DNA of 64,000 nt from Rhodoferax sp. (GTDB lineage Bacteria > Pseudomonadota > Gammaproteobacteria > Burkholderiales > Burkholderiaceae_C), in the NCBI GenBank assembly GCA_031291305.1, contig JARLJH010000005.1, positions 1-64,000 on the forward strand, given 5' to 3'. Positions within the stretch are counted from its first letter, which is position 1. Each line of letters starts with the position of its first letter. Shown here one piece after another: positions 8,768 through 18,431 of this stretch. The translations under genes were made by a program, and so were the position numbers. Below the pieces are notes generated by a model. The model saw only the letters and a list, made by a program, of their open reading frames with translations. It made no database searches and was not told where the DNA came from.

Positions 8768-9646
8768 TCAAGCAGTGATGATCCACCCCTCCAGCGGGTC
8801 CATCATGTTAGGCAAACCGTAGCGGCCATCGCCCGCCTCATACTCGCGCTGTGCCCACGCTGCTTGCAGCAGGCACAACACCGCATCCAGTGCGTCACCC
8901 CGGGCATCGTCCGCCAGAGAATCTCGTTGCGCGTGGGTGAGTTTCAAACGCACACCCAGGCGGGTGTGGCCTTGCTCGAGTGCCGTAATCAGATCCTTGC
9001 GGGCAATCAGCCTGTCAGCCGTCTGGCGTGCCTTGTCATCACTTTTGTAACTTCTCTGACCCAGCACCTCACGCGCCAACAAACCCGGATAGCCCTCCAG
9101 CGCCATGCGCTGGGATGGGCCGACTTGGGCATCACCCGCACCGCAATGCAGCCCTGGCAAGGTCACACCAGCTTTCAACAGCAAGGGCACACCCACATGC
9201 AGCATGAAAGCCACCGGAGGGTTGACCCATTTCATGCTCGGGCTGGCGCCTGCCAGGCGATCTGTGGCACGGTGTGCAAACTTGCCACCGGCGGGGCGCG
9301 CGTCACAAAAGGCGGCAAAGGCGGCACGAATCTGGTCACGACTGTATCCGCTGTAGTGCGCTATGCAGTGCTGCCAATCGGTCGGCCAACCCAGGGTTTC
9401 AACCAACTCGCGAGGTAAACCAAAAGGCAGGTCAAACACTCCGAGCCACGGCCCGGGCTGTTGCAGCCAATCAGAAAAAGCATCCAGGGAGACGAGTTTC
9501 ACCAATTTCGATAGCAAAATTCGCCCATTTGACTGAGAGCCAAGAGCTATAACGATAGGCTTCTGACGGCTCGGAGCGCTGGAAAAATCGCAACCCAGCA
9601 GCAATTGACTCGCGCTCTCACGCGTCACAACAGAACCCAATGGCAC
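8768..9646 (-). CDS. DUF429 family protein (predicted RNase H-fold)
   Basis: About 292 residues matching DUF429: LLGCDFSSAP near the N-terminus with the first Asp of an RNase H-like core, GVFDLPFGLPRE, ALEGYPGLLAREVLG, and ADDARGDALDAVLCLLQAAW with the later acidic residues. The biochemical role is not established for the family. The start is uncertain: TTG at 9679 would overlap the BLUF gene, while GTG at 9646 or 9628 would not; 9646 is given because a GAGAGG lies upstream of it. It is the third gene of a folE-BLUF-DUF429 run. Confidence 0.8.
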   Translation of the reverse strand: MPLGSVVTRESASQLLLGCDFSSAPSRQKPIVIALGSQSNGRILLSKLVKLVSLDAFSDWLQQPGPWLGVFDLPFGLPRELVETLGWPTDWQHCIAHYSGYSRDQIRAAFAAFCDARPAGGKFAHRATDRLAGASPSMKWVNPPVAFMLHVGVPLLLKAGVTLPGLHCGAGDAQVGPSQRMALEGYPGLLAREVLGQRSYKSDDKARQTADRLIARKDLITALEQGHTRLGVRLKLTHAQRDSLADDARGDALDAVLCLLQAAWAQREYEAGDGRYGLPNMMDPLEGWIITA

Positions 9647-9665
9647 TGGTATTGAGCCAGACCTC

Positions 9666-10088
9666 TCAAGCCCGACCAACCACCGAAGCAGTCGCCATCA
9701 GTTCTTCAAGCAAAGCCATGGACACTTGTCCGGAGACCGAATATGGGTCCAGTTCGGGCTTTTCCGCGTACTTGAGCAGGATGGAGGCGTTGATGCGCGT
9801 CATGTTGACCTCTCCCATGGTCCAGCCAGCAAAACGTCGCTCGGAGATTTCCTCATATTGCAGCAACACCACGTCTTTGTGGCGTGCATCGCGCTGAATC
9901 TGGTTGTAGAGCTGACTGATGGTCATGCGACCGCCTTCAATCACCTGCAAAAAAATGCCTCCGCCGTAGCACAAAACGCCAGTGATGCCACTGTTGGGAT
10001 TACGACTTCGGCATTCGTGCAGAATAGCTTCGATGATCTCAGGGCAGACATCCACCGCGCGACTGGCGTAAAGCAAACGAACCAACAT
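9666..10088 (-). CDS. BLUF-domain blue-light photoreceptor
   Basis: Short BLUF protein (140 residues) predicted to bind FAD and sense blue light. The residues needed for the photocycle are visible: Tyr in RLLYAS (about residue 7), Asn in NPNSGITG, Gln in FLQVIEGG, and the Trp/Met of RRFAGWTM. No output domain is attached; the last 45 residues could form the two capping helices, so it presumably signals through a partner. ATG at 10088 is chosen because the domain begins there. It lies two bases downstream of folE. Confidence 0.93.
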   Translation of the reverse strand: MLVRLLYASRAVDVCPEIIEAILHECRSRNPNSGITGVLCYGGGIFLQVIEGGRMTISQLYNQIQRDARHKDVVLLQYEEISERRFAGWTMGEVNMTRINASILLKYAEKPELDPYSVSGQVSMALLEELMATASVVGRA

Positions 10089-10090
10089 GA

Positions 10091-10792
10091 TTAACCTTTC
10101 TGGGGAATCAAAGACAGAAACTCGCGGCGCAAGTTTGCATCCTTTAGAAAACTGCCACGCATGACCGAGTTGATCATCTTGCTGTCCACATCCTTGACGC
10201 CACGCCAGCCCACACAAAAATGCGTGGCCTCCATGACGATGGCCAGGCCGTCTGGCTGGGTTTTCTGTTGGATCAGGTCTGCCAGCTGAACAACCGCCTC
10301 TTCCTGAATCTGCGGGCGACCCATGATCCACTCGGCCAGCCGGGCGTATTTGGACAGGCCGATCACGTTGGTGTGCTCATTGGGCAGCACGCCAATCCAC
10401 AGCTTGCCCATGATCGGCACCATGTGATGGCTACAGGCACTGCGCACGGTAATGGGCCCCACAATCATCAACTCATTGAGGTGCTCGGCGTTGGGAAACT
10501 CGGTGATAGTCGGCTGCGGCACATACCGCCCTTTAAAGACCTCTTTGATATACATCTTGGCCACACGCCGGGCGGTCTTGTCAGTATTGTGATCATGCTC
10601 GGTATCGATCACCAGGCTGCTCAGCACACCCTTCATCTTTTCTTCAACTTCATCGAGCAACAGTTCCAGCTCCCCGGGTTGAATGAAGTCGGCAATGTTG
10701 TCATTGGCATGGAAGCGCTTGCGCGCGGCCTGGATGCGCTCGCGGATCTTGACAGATACCGGTGTGCCTTCGTCTGAGTCAACAGGGTTCAT
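10091..10792 (-). CDS. folE: GTP cyclohydrolase I
   Basis: Converts GTP to 7,8-dihydroneopterin triphosphate, the first step to folate and pterins. The 233-residue protein retains the zinc ligands (CSHHM and HFC) and the VIGLSKYARL segment. The motifs differ from the usual housekeeping form: SACSHHMVPIMGKLWIGV instead of the common CEHHLLPF type, and HFCVGWRGVKD. This suggests a divergent FolE subgroup. It shares a tight operon with a BLUF photoreceptor and sits a few kb from nudB, which acts on its product. Confidence 0.93.
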   Translation of the reverse strand: MNPVDSDEGTPVSVKIRERIQAARKRFHANDNIADFIQPGELELLLDEVEEKMKGVLSSLVIDTEHDHNTDKTARRVAKMYIKEVFKGRYVPQPTITEFPNAEHLNELMIVGPITVRSACSHHMVPIMGKLWIGVLPNEHTNVIGLSKYARLAEWIMGRPQIQEEAVVQLADLIQQKTQPDGLAIVMEATHFCVGWRGVKDVDSKMINSVMRGSFLKDANLRREFLSLIPQKG

Positions 10793-10839
10793 GTGGTGCG
10801 TCGAAATGAATAAGTTGGGTATTGATGGTATCAGCGTTT

Positions 10840-10900
10840 CTATATAAGGGTTATTGCCATCTTGCCCTTATATATAAAGGATATATTGCTATATTTTTAG
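10840..10900. repeat. AT-rich inverted repeat and dispersed-repeat copy upstream of folE
   Basis: A perfect 10-bp inverted repeat (10841-10850 with 10865-10874, arms TATATAAGGG and CCCTTATATA) is followed by a stretch with the GCCCTTAT...AAAGG core of the dispersed repeat. It fills the gap between folE and the 3' end of clsB and overlaps the clsB stop codon. It may also act in folE transcription. Confidence 0.55.
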
Positions 10901-12111
10901 TATCTTTTTCCAGTCAGCAGAAGCAAGACATGCATCAGCAGTAGCGCCATACGGTCCAACAGTTTCTGGCCGACGGATCGGTTCGCGTGCTGACGAGCGT
11001 CCAGCCGGATGGCTTGGTTTTGTAACGCCTGCTCAAGCTGACCGCGCAAGGCTGCAGCAAACCTCACATCAGCGATCACCACATTGGCTTCACGAGCCAG
11101 CAGCAGACTCAAGGGATCGATATTGGACGACCCCACCGTCGCCCAGCGTTCATCCACCACTGCCACTTTGGCATGCAGGAAGCTGCTTTGGTATTCATAA
11201 ATCTCCACCCCGCCTGCCAGCAAGTCACCGTACAGCGCTCGTGTCCCATGGTAGGACATGAAGTAGTCATACCGGCCTTGAAGTAATAGACGTACACGCA
11301 CACCTCTTTGAGCGGCATTGACCAGAGCGCGGCGAATTTTCCGACTGGGTAGGAAGTAGGCGTTGGCCAGGATGATGTCCTGCCGCGCTTCGCCAAGCGC
11401 CTGGCTATACGCCCGTTCAATGCGCGAGCGATAGCGCACGTTGTCCCGCAGAACCAGCTGCGCCAAGGCACCCTGGTCACTCTGCACAGTCTGCACAGTC
11501 GGCACCGTTGTGTGATTTTCGTCTGCCGCCAGCTGCAATGCCTGCCGGGCACCCGCCCAATCCACCTGCTTCACACTGCGAGCAGCTTGAAAGCGCCACC
11601 AGAACTGCAGCATGGCTGCGTGCACCTCGCGCACCACGGGGCCGCTAATCCGCACTGTGAAGTCAAAGCGTGGCGCCTCCAATGACCCGTATCGGGGATC
11701 CCACCAGTCATCCAGCACGTTGATGCCGCCGCAATACGCCAGTTTGCCATCCACCACACATAGTTTGCGATGCAAGCGCCGCCACCGATTCGGCACCAGC
11801 AACCCCAACTTACCGAGTGGAGAAAAAATGACCCAATGCACTCCAACAGCATCCATCTGCTGCGGCCATGGCGCTGGCAATTGCGGCGTACCCACGCCAT
11901 CCATCACCACATAGACGCTAACGCCTCGCCGCGCTGCATCGATCAGAGCCTGCGCGACCCGTGCCCCCGCGCCATGGATGTCGAAAATATAGGTTTCCAA
12001 CCTGACCTCGTGGCTAGCCCGTTCAATGTCGCTCACCAGCGCGTCAAAAAAAACCTGCGCACCCTGCAATAAACACAGTTGGTGACCAGGCATGTACTCC
12101 GGCGAGTGCAT
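10897..12111 (-). CDS. clsB: cardiolipin synthase B-like phospholipase D protein
   Basis: Phospholipase D superfamily enzyme of 404 residues, probably forming cardiolipin at the inner membrane. Both HKD motifs are intact: LHRKLCVVDGKLAYCGG near residue 120 and LHAKVAVVDERWATVGSSNID near residue 310. A hydrophobic C-terminal segment (LLDRMALLLMHVLLLLTG) could be a membrane anchor. There is no long N-terminal transmembrane region, which fits ClsB more than ClsA. It lies three bases after the endonuclease/phosphatase-family gene. Confidence 0.88.
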   Translation of the reverse strand: MHSPEYMPGHQLCLLQGAQVFFDALVSDIERASHEVRLETYIFDIHGAGARVAQALIDAARRGVSVYVVMDGVGTPQLPAPWPQQMDAVGVHWVIFSPLGKLGLLVPNRWRRLHRKLCVVDGKLAYCGGINVLDDWWDPRYGSLEAPRFDFTVRISGPVVREVHAAMLQFWWRFQAARSVKQVDWAGARQALQLAADENHTTVPTVQTVQSDQGALAQLVLRDNVRYRSRIERAYSQALGEARQDIILANAYFLPSRKIRRALVNAAQRGVRVRLLLQGRYDYFMSYHGTRALYGDLLAGGVEIYEYQSSFLHAKVAVVDERWATVGSSNIDPLSLLLAREANVVIADVRFAAALRGQLEQALQNQAIRLDARQHANRSVGQKLLDRMALLLMHVLLLLTGKRY

Positions 12112-12114
12112 CGT

Positions 12115-12861
12115 CTACCCCAGCATCAGAAAGTCAGCGATCAAAGGCAAATGATCTGACATACGCCACCATATGCGCCCTTGGGGGGCCGTCAGGCTGA
12201 CGGGCTGTAGCCCCCGGGCGAAAATATGGTCAAGCTGCACCAAGGGTAAGCGCGCTGGAAAGGTAGGTTCAGGCATTCCAGACCAGGCACGCAAACCCAT
12301 ACTGGCCATCGACAAGGCCAGCCAGGAACTGCCGTCGTTGAAGTCCCCGGCCACCAATAGTTGCGCATCCGGCGCAATTTCCCTCTGGATATAACGCTTG
12401 ATCTGCGCCACCTGCCGTACCCTACTGGCACGCACCAGCCCCAAATGAACCACCAATACATGTAGGCTGTGCCCAAGGGCATCCAACTCCACGTGCAAAA
12501 GTCCGCGCTGCTCGAAACGATGGTCACTCATGTCCTCGTGCTGATGATTGAGCACCGGCCAACGTGACAGCAAGGCGTTGCCATGCTCGCCATCGCGCGT
12601 AACGGCATTGGTGCGGTAAACCGATGTATAACCCTCCGGTGCCAGAAAATCGGCTTGCCCGCCCTGCGGCCAATGTTTGAAGCGTTTTTCCTCTCGACGG
12701 TTAATTTGACGGACTTCTTGCAAACACACTACGTCGGCATTCAGTATCTCTATAGCCTGCGCGAGGTTATGAATTTCCAGTCGACGCGTCGGGCCCATAC
12801 CCTGTACACCCTTATGAATGTTGTAGGTCACGACGCGAATCCTGCCCGTCGCGTTGATCAT
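12115..12861 (-). CDS. endonuclease/exonuclease/phosphatase-family protein
   Basis: The 248-residue protein has the DNase I-like fold signature in order: VVTYNIHKG, VCLQEV, GDFND, LDHIF and SDHLPLIADF, giving the catalytic Asn, Glu, Asp and His set. The substrate is unknown; relatives beside clsB in other proteobacteria are annotated the same way. The start ATG at 12861 overlaps the nudB stop in an ATGA, showing translational coupling; a longer frame to 12903 would overlap nudB more deeply and is less likely. Confidence 0.88.
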   Translation of the reverse strand: MINATGRIRVVTYNIHKGVQGMGPTRRLEIHNLAQAIEILNADVVCLQEVRQINRREEKRFKHWPQGGQADFLAPEGYTSVYRTNAVTRDGEHGNALLSRWPVLNHQHEDMSDHRFEQRGLLHVELDALGHSLHVLVVHLGLVRASRVRQVAQIKRYIQREIAPDAQLLVAGDFNDGSSWLALSMASMGLRAWSGMPEPTFPARLPLVQLDHIFARGLQPVSLTAPQGRIWWRMSDHLPLIADFLMLG

Positions 12862-13334
12862 GCTGCATCTTTCCTGGCCGTCATATGCGGCAACATCAGA
12901 CACGCCTCGGCGTTCGACGGGGAAAAGCAGATGTCAGCAGCTCGCGTGTAAGGCAACCACTGATAGTGCGTGTGCTCACGTGGACTCAGGCGCACCGGCG
13001 TGTCAGAAGGAACTTCCAGGCCAAACAGATGCTCGGTATTGAAAAATACACCCGTCGCATAGCGATGCCGCCACTGGGGATAGATTTCGTAAACGTTCTC
13101 CAGATTCCAATCATGCAGATGGGTCTCCAAGGCAGACCCCGACTGACAATCAATACCGGTTTCTTCAAACACTTCACGTCGTGCGGCTTGCTCATAAGTC
13201 TCATCGATCTCGTCCTTGCTCCCGGTGACCGACTGCCAGAACTCGGTGGCATCTGCACGCTTGATCAACAACACGTCCAACGCTGGTGTGTAAATAACCA
13301 CCAGCACGGACTCAGGGATTTTGGACACACTCAT
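12858..13334 (-). CDS. nudB: dihydroneopterin triphosphate diphosphatase
   Basis: Nudix hydrolase (158 residues) that removes pyrophosphate from dihydroneopterin triphosphate in folate synthesis. The Nudix box is intact (GSKDEID...REVFEETG), and the N-terminal VLVVIYTPALDVLLIKRAD and FWQSVTGS segments are typical of NudB. It follows aspS, as in many proteobacteria. Its start lies only about 12 bases beyond the T-tract of the hairpin at 13345-13376 and shows no Shine-Dalgarno, so expression may depend on read-through. Confidence 0.9.
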   Translation of the reverse strand: MSVSKIPESVLVVIYTPALDVLLIKRADATEFWQSVTGSKDEIDETYEQAARREVFEETGIDCQSGSALETHLHDWNLENVYEIYPQWRHRYATGVFFNTEHLFGLEVPSDTPVRLSPREHTHYQWLPYTRAADICFSPSNAEACLMLPHMTARKDAA

Positions 13335-13344
13335 GTCAACTTGA

Positions 13345-13376
13345 ACAAAAAAGGGCGCTGTCTGTAGCGCCCTTTG
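13345..13376 (-). terminator. intrinsic terminator after aspS
   Basis: A perfect 9-bp stem (13351-13359 with 13366-13374) with a 6-base loop is followed on the minus strand by six T residues. It would end aspS transcripts directly in front of nudB. Confidence 0.85.
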
Positions 13377-13394
13377 ATTCTGCCCGAAGCTGCA

Positions 13395-15209
13395 TCAAGC
13401 TGGTTTCACCAGGTCTGCATTGCGCAAGCGGATATGCAACTCGCGCAGTTGCTTTTCGTCTACCAGAGAAGGGGCTTGCGTGAGCAAGTCTTGGGCCCGC
13501 TGTGTCTTTGGGAAGGCAATAACGTCGCGGATTGATTCTGCTCCCGTCATCATGGTCACGATGCGGTCCAGACCAAACGCCAGGCCACCATGCGGCGGCG
13601 CACCGTATTGCAGCGCGTCGAGCAGGTAGCCAAACTTGTTCTGGGCTTCCTCAGGGGATATCTTGAGCGCATCAAACACTTTTTGCTGCACATCGGCGCG
13701 GTGGATACGCACCGAGCCACCACCCATTTCCCAGCCATTGAGCACCATGTCGTAACCCTTGGAGATGCACTTTCCCGGGTCGGTGACCATCAAGTCTTCG
13801 TGCCCATCCTTCGGCGCGGTGAAAGGATGGTGCACAGCGGTCCAGCGGTCGGACTCGTCGTCGTACTCGAACATCGGGAAGTCCACCACCCACAGCGGTG
13901 CCCAACGGTCTTCAAACAAGCCATTCTTCTTGCCAAACGCACTATGACCCACCTTGATGCGCAGGGCGCCAATGGCATCGTTAACGACTTTTTCTTTGTC
14001 AGCACCAAAAAACAGCAGGTCACCGTCTTGTGCACCGCTGCGTGCCAATATCTCGGCAATCGCCCGATCATGCAGGTTCTTGACAATAGGGCTTTGCAGG
14101 CCTTCACGCCCCTTGGCAACGTCGTTCACCTTGATCCATGCCAATCCCTTGGCACCGTAAATCTTGACAAACTCACCGTAATTGTCAATCTCGCCGCGAG
14201 TCAGGCCGACACCTTCCTGGGCACCACCTGGAACCCGCAAAGCCACGACCCGACCACCCTTCATATTGGCCGCTCCAGAGAACACCTTGAAATCGACATC
14301 ACCCATGACGTCGGTAAGTTCGGTGAATTCGAGCTTGACACGCAAATCTGGCTTGTCGGAACCATAAAGCAGTGCCGCTTCCTGGTAGCTCATCACCGGG
14401 AACTCTCCCAAGTCCACACCCAAGGTGTTCTGAAACACGGTTTTGATCATGCCTTGGAACATCTCGCGGATGTCTTCCTCTTCCATGAACGAGGTTTCAA
14501 TATCGATCTGGGTGAACTCCGGCTGGCGGTCAGCGCGCAAGTCTTCGTCGCGGAAACATTTGGTGATCTGGTAATACCGGTCAAACCCGGCCACCATCAG
14601 CATCTGCTTGTACAGCTGGGGCGACTGCGGCAACGCGAAGAAATGGCCGTCGTGCACCCGACTGGGCACAAGGTAGTCGCGCGCGCCCTCAGGGGTGGAC
14701 TTACCCAGCATTGGGGTTTCAATATCGATAAAGCCGTTGGTATCGAGGAACTTGCGGACTTCCATCGCCACGCGGTAACGCAGCATCAGGTTATTTTGCA
14801 TGTAGGGTCGACGCAGGTCCAGCACACGGTGTGTCAGTCGAGTCGTCTCAGACAGATTTTCTTCGTCGAGTTGAAAGGGTGGCGTGACAGAGGGATTGAG
14901 TACCTTCAACTCATGGCACAGCACCTCGATCTTGCCGCTCTTCAGGTTGTCGTTGACCGTGCCTTCAGGGCGCGCGCGCACCAGGCCCTTGACCTGAATG
15001 CAGAATTCGTTGCGCACATCCTCTGCCACATGAAACATATCGGCACGATCCGGATCGCACACCACCTGAACATAACCCTCGCGGTCACGCACATCGACAA
15101 ATATCACCCCACCATGATCACGGCGACGGTTCACCCAACCGCACAAAGTCACAGATTGCCCCAATAGGGCTTCGGTCACCAGACCGCAATAATGAGAACG
15201 CATGGCCAT
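13395..15209 (-). CDS. aspS: aspartyl-tRNA synthetase
   Basis: Class II aminoacyl-tRNA synthetase of 604 residues. It has the N-terminal OB anticodon-binding domain ([23 protein letters not shown]), motif 2 ([19 protein letters not shown]) and motif 3 ([13 protein letters not shown]), plus the bacterial GAD insertion domain in the middle. ATG at 15209 (MAMRSHYCG) fits the family start. Bacteria of this group often lack a separate asparaginyl enzyme, so it may also charge tRNA-Asn; this is inference. Confidence 0.97.
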   Translation of the reverse strand: MAMRSHYCGLVTEALLGQSVTLCGWVNRRRDHGGVIFVDVRDREGYVQVVCDPDRADMFHVAEDVRNEFCIQVKGLVRARPEGTVNDNLKSGKIEVLCHELKVLNPSVTPPFQLDEENLSETTRLTHRVLDLRRPYMQNNLMLRYRVAMEVRKFLDTNGFIDIETPMLGKSTPEGARDYLVPSRVHDGHFFALPQSPQLYKQMLMVAGFDRYYQITKCFRDEDLRADRQPEFTQIDIETSFMEEEDIREMFQGMIKTVFQNTLGVDLGEFPVMSYQEAALLYGSDKPDLRVKLEFTELTDVMGDVDFKVFSGAANMKGGRVVALRVPGGAQEGVGLTRGEIDNYGEFVKIYGAKGLAWIKVNDVAKGREGLQSPIVKNLHDRAIAEILARSGAQDGDLLFFGADKEKVVNDAIGALRIKVGHSAFGKKNGLFEDRWAPLWVVDFPMFEYDDESDRWTAVHHPFTAPKDGHEDLMVTDPGKCISKGYDMVLNGWEMGGGSVRIHRADVQQKVFDALKISPEEAQNKFGYLLDALQYGAPPHGGLAFGLDRIVTMMTGAESIRDVIAFPKTQRAQDLLTQAPSLVDEKQLRELHIRLRNADLVKPA

Positions 15210-15255
15210 AAACTGCTTTCAGAGGTCACCCAAACGGGTGACAAGGTTGTCAAAA

Positions 15256-15891
15256 TTAAGAATGCGGCGCTGAACCGCTGGGTGTCACAGACCCCATCGA
15301 GATCACATAGGTCAGGGCTTCATCGACGCTCATCTTGAGTTCGATCACTTCGGCGCGTGGCAGCATCAGGAAAAACCCGCTGGTCGGGTTGGGCGTAGTG
15401 GGCACATACACACTGACAAAGTCATCGCCCAACTGCCCAGCCACTTCACCGCTGGGTGAACCGGTCTGAAACGCAATGGTCCAGCAGCCAGCACGAGGAT
15501 ATTGCACCAGCAAAGCGGTACGGAAAGCATTGCCATTGCTGGAAAATAGCGTATCAGAGACCTTTTTGACGCTGTTGTAGATCGATTTGAAAACGGGGAT
15601 CCTAGCCAGAAGCCCCTCCCAATGACCCAACCACCAGCGACCTGCCACGTTGGACACAAGCGCCCCAGTGAGCAACAAACCACCAAAAACCAGCGCCGCA
15701 CCCAGTCCAGGAATATGCTTGAGTTGCGCCCAAAATGGTGCCATGGAGTTTGAAGTCACGGCCTCCATGGCCACCACCAAACCCTGAAACACACCATCAA
15801 GCAAGCCCATCAGCCACAGCAGCACCCAGATGGTGACAGCCAAAGGCAGCCAGACGAGCAGGCCGGTAAGCAGGTATTTTTTTAAGGACAC
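15256..15891 (-). CDS. DUF502 family inner-membrane protein
   Basis: The 211-residue protein has two hydrophobic segments (about 8-29 and 68-88) and the family pattern FLLTG-type N-terminus (YLLTGLLVWLPLAVTIWVL), IPGLGAAL, TGALVSNVAGR, and VPTTPNPTSGFFLMLPRAEVIELKMSVDEAL. Function is not established. The start is GTG. It lies between fmdB and aspS, an order widely conserved in Burkholderiales. Confidence 0.88.
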   Translation of the reverse strand: MSLKKYLLTGLLVWLPLAVTIWVLLWLMGLLDGVFQGLVVAMEAVTSNSMAPFWAQLKHIPGLGAALVFGGLLLTGALVSNVAGRWWLGHWEGLLARIPVFKSIYNSVKKVSDTLFSSNGNAFRTALLVQYPRAGCWTIAFQTGSPSGEVAGQLGDDFVSVYVPTTPNPTSGFFLMLPRAEVIELKMSVDEALTYVISMGSVTPSGSAPHS

Positions 15892-15910
15892 GGTCGCTTT
15901 CAGTCAGACA

Positions 15911-16234
15911 TCAGGGGTGGCATGCGCATGCAGCACCGCACCCGCCACTCGCAGCGGGTGCCGCATCTGCCTTGGCTGGTGCGGGGGTATCCGCCGAGCC
16001 TCCGGCAGGTGCTGCGCTATTTGCAGCAGCCGGAGCAGCTACTGCCGCGCTTCCGCCCTTGAAGTCGGTGGCATACCAACCCGAACCCTTGAGCTGGAAT
16101 CCGGCGGCAGTTAACTGCTTGGAAAAAGTAGCTTTGCCGCAACTTGGGCACTCGGTCAGCAACGGATCAGAAATTTTCTGCAACACGTCCTTGGCAAATC
16201 CGCAGGAATCGCATTTATAGGCATAGATTGGCAT
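15911..16234 (-). CDS. FmdB-family zinc ribbon protein
   Basis: Small protein (107 residues) beginning MPIYAYKCDSCG with two CxxC pairs (CDSC and CPSC) that form a zinc ribbon, the N-terminal putative regulatory domain called FmdB/CxxC_CXXC_SSSS. Residues ~55-95 are Ala/Pro-rich and unstructured, and the tail CGGCGAACACHP-like region is Cys-rich, a further possible metal site. The ATG at 16234 fits the family start. Function is unknown. Confidence 0.88.
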   Translation of the reverse strand: MPIYAYKCDSCGFAKDVLQKISDPLLTECPSCGKATFSKQLTAAGFQLKGSGWYATDFKGGSAAVAAPAAANSAAPAGGSADTPAPAKADAAPAASGGCGAACACHP

Positions 16235-16317
16235 GGTATTCAGATCTCTTTGAAAGAGCCGCAAAGCCTGTGATTATAAAGTGGGCAGCATGTCAAGACA
16301 CCCATGACCCAAGCAAA

Positions 16318-17883
16318 CTAGAACAGCCACACCCGAATCAAGACCTGGATTACCACCAGCCCAAGGACAAAACCAACTCCGCTATAAACGATGGCAGAGA
16401 GCAAGCGATTGGTCTTCTTCTGTTCCGCCAGCAAAGCCCGCAAATCAACCCGATGATCATGTGTGTTGGTTTGCAGATAGCCCACCAACAATCGTGGCAA
16501 TTCGGGCAATAGTTTCGCGTAAAGCGGGCCTTCGTTGCGCAGTTGTTCAAGCAGCTTTTTCGGTCCCACCTGATCAAGCATCCACTTTTCCAAAAATGGC
16601 TTGGCAGTGTTCCAGAGGTCCAAGTCGGGGTCAAGCTGTCGCCCCAAACCTTCAATATTAAGCAAGGTCTTTTGCAACAACACCAACTGTGGCTGAATCT
16701 CGACATGGAAGCGTCTGGATGTTTGAAACAGCCTCATCAGTAAAAAACCCAGCGAGATTTCCTTCAATGGTCGATCAAAATATGGCTCACAGACCGAGCG
16801 AATGGCAGATTCGAGTTCGTCCACCCGCGTCGATCCGGGCACCCATCCTGACTCAATATGCAGTTCTGCCACGCGCTTGTAATCGCGCCGAAAAAACGCC
16901 GTGAAGTTCTGCGCCAAATACTCTTTGTCGATCTCGGTGAGCGTACCAACAATGCCGAAATCCAGCGAAATATAGCGGCCAAATGTGGCAGGCTCCAGAC
17001 TGACCTGAATATTGCCAGGATGCATGTCCGCGTGGAAAAAACCATCACGAAAAACCTGGGTGAAGAAGATCGTCACGCCATCGCGCGCCAGTTTGGGGAT
17101 ATCCACCCCGGCTGCACGAAGACGCTCTACCTGGTTGATGGGAACCCCCTTCATGCGTTCCATCACCATGACATCGGGCATGCAGTAGTCCCAAAACATT
17201 TCGGGAATCAGCACCAGATCCAAATCAGCCATATTGCGCCGCAACTGGGCCGCACTGGAGGCCTCACGCACCAGATCTAGCTCGTCATGCAGGTATTTAT
17301 CAAATTCGGCCACAACCTCTTTGGGTTTCAGTCGCTTGCCGTCGTCAGAAAGGCTGTCTACCCAGCCCGCCATCATGCGCATCAGATCGAGATCTTTATC
17401 AATAACAGACAACATTCCCGGGCGCAACACCTTCACCGCCACATCACGGTGCCGACCGTCGCGGTCTCTGATCACCGCAAAGTGCACCTGTGCAATCGAC
17501 GCGCTGGCCACCGGCTGGCGCTCGAAAGACACAAAAATATCTGCCAACTTTTTCTTGAAGGCTTTTTCGATAATGCCCACAGCCACTTCACTTGGGAAGG
17601 GCGGCACCCTGTCCTGTAGTTTGGCTAGCTCGTCGGCGATGTCAACGGGCAATAGGTCCCGGCGAGTAGAGAGCACCTGACCAAACTTGACAAAAATCGG
17701 CCCCAAACTCTCCAGTGTCTGACGAATGCGCTGCCCACGTGGCGCACTTAAATCACGCCCCCAGGAAATTGCGCGCGCCAAGCGCTTGAGCCAGGGCGCT
17801 TTTTGACTTGACAACACCAACTCATCAAGCCCATGGCGCAACACCACCCAAAGGATGAAAGCACCGCGCAGAAGCCGCGTCAT
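16318..17883 (-). CDS. ubiB: UbiB-family kinase-like protein for ubiquinone synthesis
   Basis: Atypical kinase/ATPase of the ADCK/UbiB family (521 residues), needed for aerobic ubiquinone synthesis at the inner membrane. The KxGQ motif is present ([16 protein letters not shown]), as are the ASIAQVHFA loop, the VKVLRPG nucleotide-binding Lys, HADMHPGNI and LDFGIVGTL motifs. The C-terminus ends in two transmembrane stretches (about 495-519). Its ATG overlaps the ubiJ stop in an ATGA, so the two are translationally coupled. Confidence 0.95.
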   Translation of the reverse strand: MTRLLRGAFILWVVLRHGLDELVLSSQKAPWLKRLARAISWGRDLSAPRGQRIRQTLESLGPIFVKFGQVLSTRRDLLPVDIADELAKLQDRVPPFPSEVAVGIIEKAFKKKLADIFVSFERQPVASASIAQVHFAVIRDRDGRHRDVAVKVLRPGMLSVIDKDLDLMRMMAGWVDSLSDDGKRLKPKEVVAEFDKYLHDELDLVREASSAAQLRRNMADLDLVLIPEMFWDYCMPDVMVMERMKGVPINQVERLRAAGVDIPKLARDGVTIFFTQVFRDGFFHADMHPGNIQVSLEPATFGRYISLDFGIVGTLTEIDKEYLAQNFTAFFRRDYKRVAELHIESGWVPGSTRVDELESAIRSVCEPYFDRPLKEISLGFLLMRLFQTSRRFHVEIQPQLVLLQKTLLNIEGLGRQLDPDLDLWNTAKPFLEKWMLDQVGPKKLLEQLRNEGPLYAKLLPELPRLLVGYLQTNTHDHRVDLRALLAEQKKTNRLLSAIVYSGVGFVLGLVVIQVLIRVWLF

Positions 17884-18431
17884 CTGACAGCTTGACCAGG
17901 GACGATAGCCGACGCCTTGGCGACAAACTGGCGCAGCCCCGTCACCATGCTCTGCACCCACTGAGACATCACCCTGGCAGGCACATCACCCAGGATACGT
18001 GCCAGGTCCTCCTCAATGTCCCAGCGTACGTGCTCGGTGAGCCAGCTGATCTCTGCAGCGAGTTGCACATCACCCTCAATACGCACTGCAGGTTTGTCAC
18101 CGCGAAAAACACTCTGAGCCAGCGCCACCGGCGATTCTTCGGTCGCAGTCAGCACCAGATCTGCACTTGCATCAGGCGCAGCAAGATCCAGCAAGCCCGC
18201 CGGGGTGGCTTGCAACTTGAAAGAAAAAGACCGCCATTGCACGAGCATGATGCGACCTTTCTGGCGCGCCAGACGGGTTGTGGCTTCGCTTTCTTGCATC
18301 AATACGTGATTGAGGAGCAAAACGATGCGATGTTGCACCTCGGATACGACCCAATCGGGAGGTTGAAGCTTGGGACGCGGAAGGTTCTGAAGGAGGCCCT
18401 CCAGAAACAAAAAAGGGGACTGTGTTGCCAT
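17880..18431 (-). CDS. ubiJ: ubiquinone biosynthesis accessory factor UbiJ
   Basis: SCP2-domain protein (183 residues) that binds lipid intermediates within the ubiquinone synthesis complex. It has a hydrophobic N-terminal helix, [41 protein letters not shown] and [16 protein letters not shown], as in UbiJ. It is coupled to ubiB. The start codon lies in the loop of a terminator-shaped hairpin (18409-18438) whose 5' arm also contains the GGGGA that would serve as ribosome-binding site, so expression may be controlled by this structure. Confidence 0.9.
   Translation of the reverse strand: MATQSPFLFLEGLLQNLPRPKLQPPDWVVSEVQHRIVLLLNHVLMQESEATTRLARQKGRIMLVQWRSFSFKLQATPAGLLDLAAPDASADLVLTATEESPVALAQSVFRGDKPAVRIEGDVQLAAEISWLTEHVRWDIEEDLARILGDVPARVMSQWVQSMVTGLRQFVAKASAIVPGQAVR

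Noticed and set aside
13590..15167. 525-codon open frame on the plus strand
   Set aside because: It is antisense to aspS, has no family resemblance and shows His/Gln-rich composition typical of shadows of GC-rich genes.
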